Shown here in pieces: positions 33,276-46,620 of a stretch of 64,000 bases of DNA. The stretch comes from Pilimelia anulata (GTDB taxonomy: Bacteria > Actinomycetota > Actinomycetes > Mycobacteriales > Micromonosporaceae). The notes under the pieces were generated by a model, which saw only the letters and a list, made by a program, of their open reading frames with translations, did not search any database and had not been told where the DNA came from. The first letter of the stretch is position 1. The number at the start of each line of letters is the position of its first letter. The position numbers and the translations under genes are program-made. Where the stretch lies: NCBI RefSeq assembly GCF_014647895.1, contig NZ_BMQB01000002.1:62001-126000 (forward strand), in the 5' to 3' direction.

Positions 33276-33301
33276 TTCGGCAGGCGCCATTCCGAACTGA
33301 G
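33276..33301 (-). promoter_or_regulatory. FliA-type promoter of the RCC1 protein gene
   Basis: On the minus strand CTCA, 16 bases, GCCGAATG, about 50 bases before the chosen start. Spacing and sequence match the promoters at 3857 and 12990. Confidence 0.72.
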
Positions 33302-33439
33302 TTCGCCCCGCTGTTTCGCCGCACCATTGCCACGAAGCAACCGGGCGGCGCCCGGGCGGGCCGATTCGACAATTCGATTAATGCGCGCCGCGAAAAAGAC
33401 GGTGGCCGAGCGGCGGTCCGCCGGGCATGCTGGGCAACC

Positions 33440-33868
33440 ATGGCCGACCCGCTGCGCGTGACCGACCGCCTGCTCATCCCGGGCGGCGAGCTGAGCGTGC
33501 GCTTCTCCCGCAGCTCCGGGCCCGGCGGCCAGGGCGTGAACACCGCCGACAGCCGGGTCGAGCTGTCCTTCGACGTGGCCCGCTCGCCGGCCGTCCCGGC
33601 CGACCTGCGGGCCCGGCTGCTGGACAGGCTGGCCGGGCGCCTGGTCGACGGCGTGCTGACCGTCGTGGCCAGCGAGCACCGGGCCCAGCTCGCCAACCGG
33701 GCGGCGGCCCGGGCGCGCCTCGCGGCCCTGCTGGCCGCCGCCGCGGCGCCGCCCCCGCCGGATCGCCGGCCGACCGCGCCGAGTCGCGGCGCCCGGCGCC
33801 GCCGGGCGGACGCCAAGCGGCAGCGGTCCGCGCTCAAGGAGGGTCGGCGGCGCCCGCCCGGCGACTGA
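33440..33868 (+). CDS. arfB: ArfB-like peptidyl-tRNA hydrolase (ribosome rescue)
   Basis: Release-factor-like protein that frees ribosomes stalled on mRNA without a stop codon. The 142 residues have the GGQ domain with SRSSGPGGQGVNTADSRVEL (about residues 23-42), where GGQ catalyses peptidyl-tRNA hydrolysis, and a highly basic C-terminal tail (RRRADAKRQRSALKEGRRRP) that in ArfB enters the mRNA channel. Length and layout fit the family. No ribosome site is seen before ATG 33440. It is divergent from the RCC1 gene and alone on its strand. Confidence 0.9.
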   Translation: MADPLRVTDRLLIPGGELSVRFSRSSGPGGQGVNTADSRVELSFDVARSPAVPADLRARLLDRLAGRLVDGVLTVVASEHRAQLANRAAARARLAALLAAAAAPPPPDRRPTAPSRGARRRRADAKRQRSALKEGRRRPPGD

Positions 33869-34016
33869 CTGGTTACCCCGCCGTTACGCAACGTCGAGCC
33901 AATGCCGATCCCGGCCCCTGAACCAGTAACTCTCCGTATCCGTTTGAGAAGGTAGCCGGCGGCGTCGCTCCCCGCGACCGGGGCTGCCGGGGCACACCGA
34001 GCCTCGGGGAGTGAAT

Positions 34017-34706
34017 GTGTTACTACGGGTGGGCGCCGGCCTCGTCGGCGCGACAGCGGTACTGGCGATGGCCGGACCGGCCCTCGCCGGCGGCGGCAAG
34101 GGCCACGGCGGCAAGGGCGACGACGATGACCACGGGCGGCCGGACCGGCCGTCGATCGTGCAGCTCGAACGCGGGCTGCCGGCGCGCGCCGAGGGCTCCT
34201 GCGGGCGGTACGGCAAGCTCGACCTGCGCAACCGGGACCGCTGGTCGTTCGAGCTGTCGAGCAAGCGGTACCGCAAGGGCAGCGAGGTCCTGGCGGTGCT
34301 CGCGTCCTTCGACACCGACCGGGACGGGCGGGCGGACAGGACTGTCCGGATCGACCGCGGCGGGCGGGACGACAACGACCTGACCAACCGCCGCGGCAGG
34401 GCGCACGCGTGGGCGGTGACCCGCAGCGGGTACAAGCTGCTGGCCGCCCGGGCCGTGGTCACCGGCAGCGACCGGTGGTCGTTCCGGCTCGCCGACGCCT
34501 GCGCCGGGCCCCGCTACCGGCCGCACGACCCGCGGCCGATCCCCATCCCGCCGCCGGAGGTGGAGCCCGAGCTGCCGGTCACCGGTGCCTCGATGGGCGG
34601 GATGCTCGGCGGCGGGGTCGGCCTGCTGAGCATCGGCGGGCTGGCACTGCTGGCGATCAAGCTGCGGCGGCGCCCCACGCCGGCCGAGCTGTCCGACGGG
34701 CTCTGA
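34017..34706 (+). CDS. Sortase-type LPxTG surface protein with a TTA codon
   Basis: About 229 residues: signal peptide (to ALAGGG near 24), a Gly/Lys/Asp-rich start, a soluble domain of about 120 residues (GSCGRYGKLDLRNRDRWSFE, then TDRDGRADRTVRIDR), a Pro-rich linker, and the sorting signal LPVTG followed by a hydrophobic helix and KLRRR. Sortase would link it to peptidoglycan. I chose GTG 34017 because GGGGAG is 5 bases before it; GTG 34011 is in frame. The second codon is TTA, very rare in such genomes and dependent on the bldA tRNA in Streptomyces, so expression may be developmental. The domain is unknown to me. Confidence 0.78.
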   Translation: MLLRVGAGLVGATAVLAMAGPALAGGGKGHGGKGDDDDHGRPDRPSIVQLERGLPARAEGSCGRYGKLDLRNRDRWSFELSSKRYRKGSEVLAVLASFDTDRDGRADRTVRIDRGGRDDNDLTNRRGRAHAWAVTRSGYKLLAARAVVTGSDRWSFRLADACAGPRYRPHDPRPIPIPPPEVEPELPVTGASMGGMLGGGVGLLSIGGLALLAIKLRRRPTPAELSDGL

Positions 34707-34879
34707 CCCCGGCGGAGGAGCGGGCGGGCAGCCGGTGAGTCCGGGTCCGCCCGATCCGCGGAGCACCGCCGCGATCCGCCGTACCGGTCCCCCGGGTACG
34801 GCCGGGTCGCGGCGGTTCCGCGTGCGCCCGCCCCGCGGCCGCCGCCCCGGGCCGCCCCGGGCCGGGCGCCGCCGCGGGG

Positions 34880-37414
34880 TCAGGCGCTGAACCGGCCGCG
34901 GACGACGTTCGGGGCGCTGCGGCTGGCCAGCCAGCCGGCGAACTCGTCCGGCGGCAGCGGCCGGGAGATCAGGAAGCCCTGGAACACGTTGCACCCCTCG
35001 CGGACGAGGTACGCGTACGTCTCCCCGTCCTCCACCCCCTCGGCGACGACCTCCAGCCCCAGCGCGTGCCCGAGCTGCACCGCCGAGCGGACCACCGCCC
35101 GGTCCCGGTGGTCCACCGCGACCCGCTGGACGAACGACCGGTCGATCTTCACCTCGTGCAGCGGCAGCTCGCGCAGCCGCCCGAGCGAGGAGTACCCGGT
35201 CCCGAAGTCGTCGATGGACAGCCGCACCCCGAGCCGGTGGAGCTGGTCCAGCACCGCCTCGGCGGCGGCCGGGTTCGCCATGATCGTGCTCTCGGTGATC
35301 TCCAGGGTGAGCGCGCCGGCCGGCACCCCGGTCTGGCCGAGCAGCCGCTGCACGACCTCGGGCAGCGTCGGGTCGTGCAGGCTGTTGGGGGAGAGGTTCA
35401 CCGCGACGTGCAGCGCGTGGCCGGCGCGCCGCCAGGCGGCGCACCGGCGCAGCGCCGCCTCCAGCACGTGCAGCGTCAGCGGCCGGATCAGCCCGGAGTG
35501 CTCGGCCAGCGGGATGAACTGGTCCGGCGGGATGTTGCCGAACGTCGGGTGGTGCCACCGGCACAGCGCCTCGGCGCCGACCACGGTGTCGGTGTGCGGG
35601 TCCAGCTTGGGCTGGAACACCACGAGCAGGTCGTGCCGGTCGATGGCGTCGCGCAGGTCGGTGATCAGGGCCAGCCGGTCGGGGGTGTTCTGGTCGTCGG
35701 CCGGCAGGTACACCCGCAGCGCCGTGTGCCCGGTCTTCGCCGCGTACATCGCCACGTCCGCCCGGCGCAGCAGCGTCTGCGCGTCGGTGCCGTGGTCCGG
35801 GGCGACGGCGATGCCGATGCTGGCCCTCGCGCTCAGCGACAGCGGGCCGCGCTGGACCGGGCGCTCCAGCTCGCGGACCAGGTCGCTGCCCAGGTTGACC
35901 GCCTCGACGACGGTCCGGACCCGGCGCAGCAGGACGGCGTACTCGTCGCCGCCCAGCCGGGCGACCTGGCCGCGGTCGGCCACCGACTGTTGCAGCCGGG
36001 CCGCGACCTCCTGGAGCACCGCGTCGCCGGTCTCGTGGCCGAGCGCCTCGTTGACCTCCTTGAACCGGTCCAGGTCCAGCAGCAGCACCGCCGGCCCGTG
36101 GTCGTCGTGCCGGGTGGCGTCGAGCGACTCGTCCAGCAGCGCCTGGAAGTGCTGCCGGTTGGGCAGCCCGGTCAGCGGGTCGTGCAGCGCCAGGTGCTCC
36201 TTCTCCTCGGCCTCCCGGCGCAGCCGGTCGACGAGGTGGGCCCGGGCCAGCGCGACGCTGGCGTGGTTGGCCAGCGCGCCGAAGAGGCGCAGGTGCTCGG
36301 TGTCGAAGCCGCCGACGTCCGGCATGCTCTCGGCGACCAGCAGCACGCCGGTCTCGTCGGCGAGCGGCACCGGTACGGCCAGCCCGTCGCGCGGCGGCAG
36401 GTCCGGGCCCTCCAGCGCGCCCGGCTCGGCCCGCCACAGCACCGGCTCGCCGGCCAGCGCGGGGGCCCACCAGTCGTCGACCGGGGCGTGCGCGAACAGC
36501 GTGTCGATCTGCCGGTCCCGGCTGGTCAGCCGGGTGCGGGTGGCCGGGTGCCCGGCCAGCGCGGGGACGATGAGCTGGGCCTCGCCGGCGCGCAACTGGT
36601 CGCGGGCCTGCTCCAGCACGACCCGGATCAGCGCCCGGGTGTCGCCGGAGCCGTCCAGGGCGCGGGTGAACGCGTACAGCTCGTCCACCCGGGCGTGGCC
36701 CTGCTGCTGGGTGACGAACGCCCGGTACGCCAGGTAGAGCACCACCGACACGACCCCGAGCAGCACCAGCGTCCACGGCGTCCGGGCCACCCCGATCGCG
36801 GCGACGATGCCCAGCGACGTGGTGATCAGGACGAACGGCTCCCCGCGCAGCGCCGACGGCAGCCGCCGCCACTCGCCCGGGTCGTCGTGCAGCGCGATCG
36901 CCGCGGTGACCAGGATCGCCGCGACGGTGTCGGCGAGCAGGACCGCGGCGTAGATGGCGAGCCAGTCGGTGAACCGCCGCGGTACGCCGGCGCCGCCCAG
37001 CCCGACGAACGTCAGCGCCGCCACGCTGGCCTGGACGCTCCACAGGGACAGGTTGAAGCCGAGCTTGAGCCCGCGCTGCCCGCGCAGAAGGAGCAGCCCC
37101 AGCCCGCCGCCGACCACCCGCGCCCCGACCACCAGCAGCGGGTCGAGGTGGACCAGCGCCAGCACCAGCGGGATCTCGCTGATGCTCATCCCGTGGCTGC
37201 CCCGGCGCACCCGCAGGTGCACGACGAAGCCCTCGGTGACGGCGAACAGCGCGATCAGCACCGGCAGCCAGTAGTCCACCGGGACGACCAGCCCGCGCAT
37301 CGCATACGTCAGACCGAGGACGCCGAGAGTGGCCGCACCGAGCACGATGCCCAGCGCGGCCACGCGGCTATCGGGGCCGAGGCCCCCGCGCGGGCGCGCG
37401 CCCGGGGCGGTCAT
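34880..37414 (-). CDS. Membrane GGDEF-EAL c-di-GMP enzyme
   Basis: The 844 residues have seven or eight N-terminal membrane helices (about 18-240), a GAF-like part (about 255-395), a GGDEF domain ([20 protein letters not shown]; motif [11 protein letters not shown]) and an EAL domain. The EAL domain shows [13 protein letters not shown] with intact [18 protein letters not shown], and [14 protein letters not shown] with the two metal Asp residues, plus KIDRSFVQ. Both catalytic sites look intact, so it may make or break c-di-GMP depending on signal. It starts 30 bases after the subtilisin gene stop on the same strand, with a GC hairpin between, and may be co-transcribed with it. Confidence 0.92.
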   Translation of the reverse strand: MTAPGARPRGGLGPDSRVAALGIVLGAATLGVLGLTYAMRGLVVPVDYWLPVLIALFAVTEGFVVHLRVRRGSHGMSISEIPLVLALVHLDPLLVVGARVVGGGLGLLLLRGQRGLKLGFNLSLWSVQASVAALTFVGLGGAGVPRRFTDWLAIYAAVLLADTVAAILVTAAIALHDDPGEWRRLPSALRGEPFVLITTSLGIVAAIGVARTPWTLVLLGVVSVVLYLAYRAFVTQQQGHARVDELYAFTRALDGSGDTRALIRVVLEQARDQLRAGEAQLIVPALAGHPATRTRLTSRDRQIDTLFAHAPVDDWWAPALAGEPVLWRAEPGALEGPDLPPRDGLAVPVPLADETGVLLVAESMPDVGGFDTEHLRLFGALANHASVALARAHLVDRLRREAEEKEHLALHDPLTGLPNRQHFQALLDESLDATRHDDHGPAVLLLDLDRFKEVNEALGHETGDAVLQEVAARLQQSVADRGQVARLGGDEYAVLLRRVRTVVEAVNLGSDLVRELERPVQRGPLSLSARASIGIAVAPDHGTDAQTLLRRADVAMYAAKTGHTALRVYLPADDQNTPDRLALITDLRDAIDRHDLLVVFQPKLDPHTDTVVGAEALCRWHHPTFGNIPPDQFIPLAEHSGLIRPLTLHVLEAALRRCAAWRRAGHALHVAVNLSPNSLHDPTLPEVVQRLLGQTGVPAGALTLEITESTIMANPAAAEAVLDQLHRLGVRLSIDDFGTGYSSLGRLRELPLHEVKIDRSFVQRVAVDHRDRAVVRSAVQLGHALGLEVVAEGVEDGETYAYLVREGCNVFQGFLISRPLPPDEFAGWLASRSAPNVVRGRFSA

Positions 37415-37444
37415 CGGCCACCCCGGCGCGGCGCGCCGGGCCGG

Positions 37445-37690
37445 TCAGCCCCAGGAGGCGCTGCCCCAGGAGCGCCCACCCCACGAGGTGCCGCCCCAGG
37501 ACGTGCCGCCCCACGACGTGCCACCCCAGGAGGTGCCGCCCCAGGACGTACCGCCCCAGCTCCGGCCGCCCCAGGACGTGCCACCCCACGAGGTGCCACC
37601 CCAGGACGTACCGCCCCAGGACGTGCCGCCCCACGAGGTGCCGCCCCAACTGGTGCCGGCCCACGAGCTGCCGGTCCAGCCGGTGCCCGC
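37445..37690 (-). repeat. 15-bp tandem repeats coding a W/G-rich tail
   Basis: About 15 units of 15 bp, coding the pentapeptide S-W-G-G-T with small changes ([10 protein letters not shown]), at the 3' end of the subtilisin gene. Confidence 0.9.
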
Positions 37691-39229
37691 CCAGTTCGAG
37701 CCGTTCCACTGGCCACCGGTCCATGCTGACCCGTCGTCGGCGGCGGCGGTCCAGACTTGCGGATTCCAGCTCTGCCCGAAAATGTCCTGTTCACCCGTGA
37801 GGGCGACGCCGGTCGGCCCGTCCTGTACGTGGTACGAGCCGCGCGCGCCCTCCAGCGTGCCCAGCCCGGTCGCCCGGTTCGGCGCGCTGAAGTGCTGGTT
37901 GTACAGCAGCGGGGTGAGCGTGAGGAGCGCGTCGCGCACGTCGATCTGCCGGTACCGGGTGCCGTTCTCGGTCGGCTGGATGCTGTCGCCGCTGGTGATC
38001 AGGATCCGCTTGACCTGGTCCGGCGTCAGGTACGGCCGCTGCTGGAGCAGCAGCGCCGCCGCCCCGGAGAGCACCGCGGTGGCCTGCGAGGTGCCGCTGC
38101 CGCGGAAGAACCGCCCGGCCACCACGCCGCCGGGGTACCGCTCGTCCAGGAACGAGCCCGGGTCGCGCAGCGAGACGATCGACTTGCCGGCGGCCAGCAC
38201 GTCCGCCAGCCGGTCGCCGGTGCCGGCGGCGCTGAACGCGGCCAGCCGGTCGTCGCCCCGGGCGGTCGTGCCGAGGGTGTCGGTCGCGCCGACGGCGAGC
38301 ACCCGCGGGTTGAGCGCCGGCATGGTCAGGTCGGCGCTCGCGCCGCCGTTGCCGGCCGCGGTGGCCACGACGATCCCGTGCCGCCACGCCGCGTCCACGG
38401 CGAAGGCCAGCGGGTCGAGCCGGTAGTCCTGGCCGGAGTCGGTGCCGAAGGACAGGTTCAGGATGCGGATGTTCAGGTCGTCGTCGTTGCGGTGCGCGAC
38501 GACCCAGTCGATCGCGGCGATGACCTGCGAGACGTCCGCGGCGCCGTCGTAGCTGCCGACCTTGATGTTGATCAGCTTGGCGCCCGGCGCCACGCCGGCG
38601 AAGTCGCCGTCGCCCGGCACGCCGGTGCCGTCGTTGCCGGCGATGATCCCGGCGAGGTGGGTGCCGTGGCCGAAGGTGTCGAGGTACCGGCGGTCGTCGG
38701 ACTGCGACTCGAACGACAGGTCCGGCCCGTTCACGACCTTGCCGGCGCCGGTCAGGCCCTGCACGGGCACCACGCCGGTGTCGATCAGCGCGACGCCGAC
38801 CCCGCGGCCGGTGATGCCCTGCCGCCAGGCCCGGCGGGCGCCCAGCTCCTCGGTGACGTTGGTCATCGAGGTGGCGTCCCCGGCCGCCGACCAGGCGTCG
38901 TCGCTGCTGAACCGGACGGTCCCGTCCGGGGTCGCGGCGAGGACGCCGGGGAGGGTGGCCAGCCGGGCGACCGCGGTGGCGGGCACGGCGGCGACCAGGC
39001 CGTCGATCAGGCCCAGCCGGGCGCCGACGGTGCCGCCGACCCGGGCGACCGCCCGCTGCGCGGCGGCCGGGCTGTCGTACCGGACGATCACGTCGACCGT
39101 CGCGTCCCGGGCCGGGGCCGGCGGGGCGACGAGCGTGCTGACGGCGAGGGCCGCGGCGGTGAGCCCGCCGAGCAGGCCGAGCCGGCGTTGCGGTGCGGGC
39201 CCGTCGGCGGGCCGGACGAGAGCGTGCAT
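37445..39229 (-). CDS. Secreted subtilisin-like S8 protease with SWGGT repeat tail
   Basis: Extracellular serine protease of 594 residues: signal peptide (about 20-40), an inhibitor-I9-like propeptide (about 43-105), and a catalytic domain with VALIDTGVV (Asp), [10 protein letters not shown] (His), AAGNGG (oxyanion Asn) and [14 protein letters not shown] (Ser near 395). All three catalytic residues are present. A region to about 480 follows, then roughly 100 residues of W/G/S/T-rich sequence ending in about 15 SWGGT-type pentapeptides. Such aromatic tails may bind glycans or the cell surface, which is inference. GGGAGG precedes the ATG. A GGDEF-EAL gene follows closely. Confidence 0.92.
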   Translation of the reverse strand: MHALVRPADGPAPQRRLGLLGGLTAAALAVSTLVAPPAPARDATVDVIVRYDSPAAAQRAVARVGGTVGARLGLIDGLVAAVPATAVARLATLPGVLAATPDGTVRFSSDDAWSAAGDATSMTNVTEELGARRAWRQGITGRGVGVALIDTGVVPVQGLTGAGKVVNGPDLSFESQSDDRRYLDTFGHGTHLAGIIAGNDGTGVPGDGDFAGVAPGAKLINIKVGSYDGAADVSQVIAAIDWVVAHRNDDDLNIRILNLSFGTDSGQDYRLDPLAFAVDAAWRHGIVVATAAGNGGASADLTMPALNPRVLAVGATDTLGTTARGDDRLAAFSAAGTGDRLADVLAAGKSIVSLRDPGSFLDERYPGGVVAGRFFRGSGTSQATAVLSGAAALLLQQRPYLTPDQVKRILITSGDSIQPTENGTRYRQIDVRDALLTLTPLLYNQHFSAPNRATGLGTLEGARGSYHVQDGPTGVALTGEQDIFGQSWNPQVWTAAADDGSAWTGGQWNGSNWAGTGWTGSSWAGTSWGGTSWGGTSWGGTSWGGTSWGGTSWGGRSWGGTSWGGTSWGGTSWGGTSWGGTSWGGRSWGSASWG

Positions 39230-39490
39230 GGCTGCCTCCCCACAGTCATACGTACTACCGAGTCTCCGCCGAATGGCCGATGGTCGCTGTCGTCCGGCTG
39301 GACAAATCGGGTGCAGGCAGGGCCGAACCGGCGGGGTTCCGGTCGGACTTTTACCCGACGGCACTTCGCCCGAAACACGAAATTGACGGCACTCGCCGGA
39401 GAGATGGCGAAATAGCCGTTAATAATCGGATGTTTAGCGGCCGCGGCGGTCGGGCCGGGCGGGAGGGGCGAGCGGGGCCGCTGGGGCGGG
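39230..39490. other. AT-richer intergenic region upstream of the protease
   Basis: Contains an unusually AT-rich block (GAAATAGCCGTTAATAATC near 39405-39423) where most of the window exceeds 70 percent GC. Promoters for the protease (leftwards) are likely here, but I cannot assign a single -35/-10 pair. Confidence 0.4.
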
Positions 39491-39814
39491 TCAGGCGCTG
39501 CGCCAGTGCGGGTCCGAGTGCGCGGCCAGCCGGGCGTCCGCCTGGATGAACAGCTCGCGCAGCTCGGCGACCGCGCCGGGCCGGCGCTCCAGCGCCCGCT
39601 CCAGCCGGATCCGCCACGCGTCGGCCTCGGTCAGCCGGGCGTCGTAGCAGCGCGGGTTCACCACGCGGTGCCGGGTCTGGATCAGCGCCCGCCGGTACTC
39701 CGGTCCGAGCACGTCGGCGATCCGGTCGACGAGCCAGACATAGTGGGCACCGGTCTCACAGGCGGTGACGAATACCCGGGCGGCGTTCCAGGCCAAGGCG
39801 GCGGGGTTGGGCAT
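39491..39814 (-). CDS. Small hypothetical protein
   Basis: No known family recognised. The 107 residues begin MPNPAALAWNAARVFVTACE and are mostly helical (HYVWLVDRIADVLGPEYRRA, EADAWRIRLERALERRPG). ATG 39814 has GGAG seven bases upstream; a longer in-frame start at 39847 exists. It lies between the protease and the copper/heavy-metal-like surface gene on the same strand, with the AT-rich block downstream. Coding is supported by regular codon bias. Confidence 0.6.
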   Translation of the reverse strand: MPNPAALAWNAARVFVTACETGAHYVWLVDRIADVLGPEYRRALIQTRHRVVNPRCYDARLTEADAWRIRLERALERRPGAVAELRELFIQADARLAAHSDPHWRSA

Positions 39815-39910
39815 ACTGGCGACTCCATCACTACGGAATGTCACCAAGTGTCGGCCCGGGGCGCCGGCGGCGGCAACGCCCCGAACGGCCCGTCCGCACC
39901 GCCGACCCGG

Positions 39911-40804
39911 TCAGGCCACCATCAGCGTGAACGCCACCTGGTGCACCTTCCCGGCCACCTGGAACTGGAGGAACAGCCGCTGGTCCCCGCGCTCGCCGAA
40001 CAGCGGGTGGAAGCTCACCACGCCGTCGGTGGGCGGGTCGCCGTTGGCGTTGGCCGGCAGCGGGTGCATGTGCATCAGCCGGCCCGTGCGCACCTCGAAC
40101 ACCGCCAGGTGCGCGTCCGCCCCCAGGTACTTCTGCAACTGCGCGGGGGCGCCGTTGGCGGTGAGCCGGAACTGCAGCGCCCGCTGCTGGCCGACGATCA
40201 GGTTCGCGATGCCGTCGGTCCGGGTCACGGTCACCTCGCCGGAGGTCTGCGCGTCCACCGGCGCCGGCACCGGGTCGGGGGTGGTCGGGCCGTAGATGGC
40301 GAACGGCAGGCCGGTCACCGTCGGGTCCGGCAGCGGGACGCCGGTGCGGCCCTTCGGCACGAACTCGGCGTACAGCCGGTACTGGCCGCCGTCGCGGATC
40401 GTCACCGGTACCCGCCACACCCCGCCGGACAGCGTCGGGTGCAGGTGCTGGTACTGGCTCAGGTCGTCGCGGATGACGAACAGGTGCAGCGACTTGGTGT
40501 GCACCGTCTCGAACTCGGTGTGCGGCGTGCCGGCCGGGCCGAGCAGCTTGAACGCCACGTTCGTCGTGCCCCGCTTCGTCGGCAGGGTCACCGGCTGCAT
40601 GACGAAGCCGTCGTACGCGTCGGACAGCCCGTCCATGTTGTACGTCGGGGTGGGGGAGGGGGTCGGCCGGGGCGCGGACGCGCCGGCCCCGCCGCTGTCG
40701 CGCGACTGGAATGCGTACGTCAGCGACCCGGCTGTCACCAGGGCCGCCACCGCGAGTGCCACCCGCGCGTACGGCGGCAGACTCGGCGCCGTTGTCGTGG
40801 ACAC
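39911..40804 (-). CDS. Exported His-rich protein of unknown function
   Basis: About 297 residues with an N-terminal membrane anchor (about 12-32), a Pro/Thr linker and two beta-rich domains. Repeated histidine segments are visible: TKSLHLFVIRDDLSQYQHLH (near 105-124), MHMHPLPANANGD and VSFHPLFGERGD. Proteins with this LHLFVIRDDLxxYQHLHP pattern are frequent in actinobacteria and look like extracellular metal-binding or electron-transfer partners, but I know no proven role. GTG 40804 follows GGGAGGGAG. It is downstream of the LVIVD-repeat gene after a strong hairpin, so its level may be lower. Confidence 0.65.
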   Translation of the reverse strand: MSTTTAPSLPPYARVALAVAALVTAGSLTYAFQSRDSGGAGASAPRPTPSPTPTYNMDGLSDAYDGFVMQPVTLPTKRGTTNVAFKLLGPAGTPHTEFETVHTKSLHLFVIRDDLSQYQHLHPTLSGGVWRVPVTIRDGGQYRLYAEFVPKGRTGVPLPDPTVTGLPFAIYGPTTPDPVPAPVDAQTSGEVTVTRTDGIANLIVGQQRALQFRLTANGAPAQLQKYLGADAHLAVFEVRTGRLMHMHPLPANANGDPPTDGVVSFHPLFGERGDQRLFLQFQVAGKVHQVAFTLMVA

Positions 40805-40830
40805 GTGGGCTCCCTCCCACACCACACACG

Positions 40831-40867
40831 CGGGCGCGGCCCGACCGGTTCGATCGGGCCGCGCCCG
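40831..40867 (-). terminator. Strong hairpin between LVIVD and His-rich genes
   Basis: Perfect 14-bp stem CGGGCGCGGCCCGA / TCGGGCCGCGCCCG with a 9-base loop, right after the LVIVD gene stop. It may be a partial terminator within the operon. Confidence 0.75.
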
Positions 40868-40875
40868 CCGCGGTG

Positions 40876-42216
40876 CTACTTCTTCTCGGCGAACTGCGCG
40901 TTCGCGGCGAACTGCGCGGGATTGCGGGCCGCCCCGGTCGGGCGGACCAGGAACAGGCCGCCGGCCATCGAGCTGACGGCCACGGTGCCGTTGCGCAGGA
41001 ACGGGTTGATCTGCCAGGTGCCGGCGAAGCCGCTGCTGTCGTCGGCCGGGTACACGTCGAAGTAGCCCAGCTCGGCGTACGAGTCGGGCAGCTTGCTCGC
41101 GTCGTGGATGCGCAGGCCCGCCTTGTACGTGGCCTGGTACATCATGGTGCCCACGTTGTACTCGTTGTGCCGGATCGCCTGGAGGTCCCCGGTGCGGTCG
41201 GTCTTGACCAGCTTCGGGTTGTCCAGGTCGGAGATGTCCCAGACGAACGACGGGGAGCCGGGCGCGGTGGTGATCAGCTCGTCGTTCTGCACGACGTACT
41301 TCCAGTCCCGGGTCCGGTCGCCCTGGTGGATGTAGCTGGCGCCGGGGTACGTGCCCTTGCCGATGAGCTTCGGCGACTTCGGGTCGGTCACGTCGATGAT
41401 GGTGAAGTTCTTCACCGAGTAGTTGAACGAGATGTGCTTGCCGGCGTGCTCGGAGTCCGGGCCGGCGTACTTCTCCGGGATGTTCTCGTGCACGTACCCG
41501 TCGCCGCTGTAGCAGCCGAGGTTCACCGGCCTCAGCGGCTCGGCCAGGCTGATCATGTGGTTGCCCGAGCCGCAGGTGTTCGAGCCGACCGCGTGCAGGA
41601 CGCCGGCGTCGGCGTCGATCGAGATCGTGTGGATGTTGCCGATCTCGGCGTAGTGGTGGTCCGGGGCGAAGGTCTGCGGGGCGGTCAGGCCGCGCAGCCG
41701 CTTCAGGTCGAAGACCTGGAGGCCGTGGGTCTTGATGCCGTCGGCGCCGACGTACGCGGTGTCCTTGTACACCCGCACGTCCCGCCACGAACTCTGGGTG
41801 CCCTCGTGCGAGGGCAGGTTGCCGACGTACACCGGGTTCAGCGGGTCGGTGACGTCGATGAAGGCGACCCCGTTGGACCGGCAGAACAGGATGTACTCCC
41901 TGCCGGTGCCGGCGTCCGCCCAGTGCCACATGCTCGACGAGCTGCTCCCGCCGCCCATGTCGGTGAGCGGCAGGACGCTGAGCAGGTCGACGTTGCGGCA
42001 CGCGTACCCGGCGGCCTTGCCGTCGGTGCACGGCACCGCGGCGCCGCGCAGCCGGCTCGCGGCCGCCCAGCTCGGGGTGTAGTCGGCGAGCATCCGGCGC
42101 GCCTCGGCGCGCCCCTCCTCGGTCCGCAGGTCGTGGGCCGCGGCGGGCGGGGCCGCCGCGACGGTGAGGGCGAGCGCGCCGAGCGCGAGCCCGGCGAGGC
42201 GCAGTGCTCTGGCCAT
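40876..42216 (-). CDS. Secreted LVIVD-repeat (choice-of-anchor B type) protein
   Basis: A 446-residue exported protein: signal peptide (MARALRLAGLALGALALTVA, cleavage near AAAHD), then repeats with the pattern VAFIDVTDPLNPVYVGNLPS, LQVFDLKRLRGLTAP, FTIIDVTDPKSPKLIGKGTY, SFVWDISDLDNPKLVKT and GLRIHDASKLPDSYAELGYF, as in beta-propellers of the LVIVD family. Its function is unknown. Start 42216 has GAGGAG upstream at a slightly long distance. A TTGACG-N18-TAGCGT promoter and a palindrome lie upstream. It is the first gene of a probable two-gene unit. Confidence 0.8.
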   Translation of the reverse strand: MARALRLAGLALGALALTVAAAPPAAAHDLRTEEGRAEARRMLADYTPSWAAASRLRGAAVPCTDGKAAGYACRNVDLLSVLPLTDMGGGSSSSSMWHWADAGTGREYILFCRSNGVAFIDVTDPLNPVYVGNLPSHEGTQSSWRDVRVYKDTAYVGADGIKTHGLQVFDLKRLRGLTAPQTFAPDHHYAEIGNIHTISIDADAGVLHAVGSNTCGSGNHMISLAEPLRPVNLGCYSGDGYVHENIPEKYAGPDSEHAGKHISFNYSVKNFTIIDVTDPKSPKLIGKGTYPGASYIHQGDRTRDWKYVVQNDELITTAPGSPSFVWDISDLDNPKLVKTDRTGDLQAIRHNEYNVGTMMYQATYKAGLRIHDASKLPDSYAELGYFDVYPADDSSGFAGTWQINPFLRNGTVAVSSMAGGLFLVRPTGAARNPAQFAANAQFAEKK

Positions 42217-42339
42217 GGGGGTGGTGGCTCCTCTCGCAGCCGCCGACCCCGTGGGACGCGCGCGGGCGCGGCGGGGTCGGGGTGCGGGTCGGTGGTTGCG
42301 GGGGCGTGATGCGGGGTGGGCGGGTCGCGGGTGTCGCGC

Positions 42340-42355
42340 AGTGATGGCCGTCACT
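42340..42355 (-). promoter_or_regulatory. Palindromic operator candidate
   Basis: AGTGATGGCCGTCACT, symmetric except one pair, lies just downstream of a promoter-like pair and before the LVIVD gene. A repressor bound here would block transcription start. The regulator is unknown. Confidence 0.45.
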
Positions 42356-42367
42356 GGTATTCCGCCC

Positions 42368-42397
42368 ACGCTAATGAGGCCGGCGTCGATGCGTCAA
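42368..42397 (-). promoter_or_regulatory. Sigma-70-type promoter of the LVIVD operon
   Basis: On the minus strand TTGACG, 18 bases, TAGCGT, about 150 bases before the coding start. Confidence 0.5.
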
Positions 42398-42458
42398 TAC
42401 GCCGGCCCGCCCCGCGGCGGGTGGGGCGCCGGAGCGCGCGCCCCACCCGCCGCCCGGC

Positions 42459-46510
<4,052 letters not shown>

Positions 46511-46572
46511 GCGCTCCTTCCCGTCCTGCCGCCGCGGCTCGCGGGGCGTTCGCCGGGGCTGCCCGGGCGCGG

Positions 46573-46609
46573 CCGGGCCCCGGCGGTCGCGAGTACCGCC
46601 GGGGCCCGG
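46573..46609. terminator. Bidirectional terminator between kinase and SRPBCC gene
   Basis: Perfect 15-bp stem CCGGGCCCCGGCGGT / ACCGCCGGGGCCCGG with a 7-base loop between convergent genes. Confidence 0.88.
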
Positions 46610-46620
46610 TGTCGCGCTGC

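Noticed and set aside
33227..33679. N-terminal extension of the RCC1 protein
   Set aside because: It would include the promoter and overlap the divergent arfB gene; GGGAGG before ATG 33226 and the signal peptide fit the shorter form.
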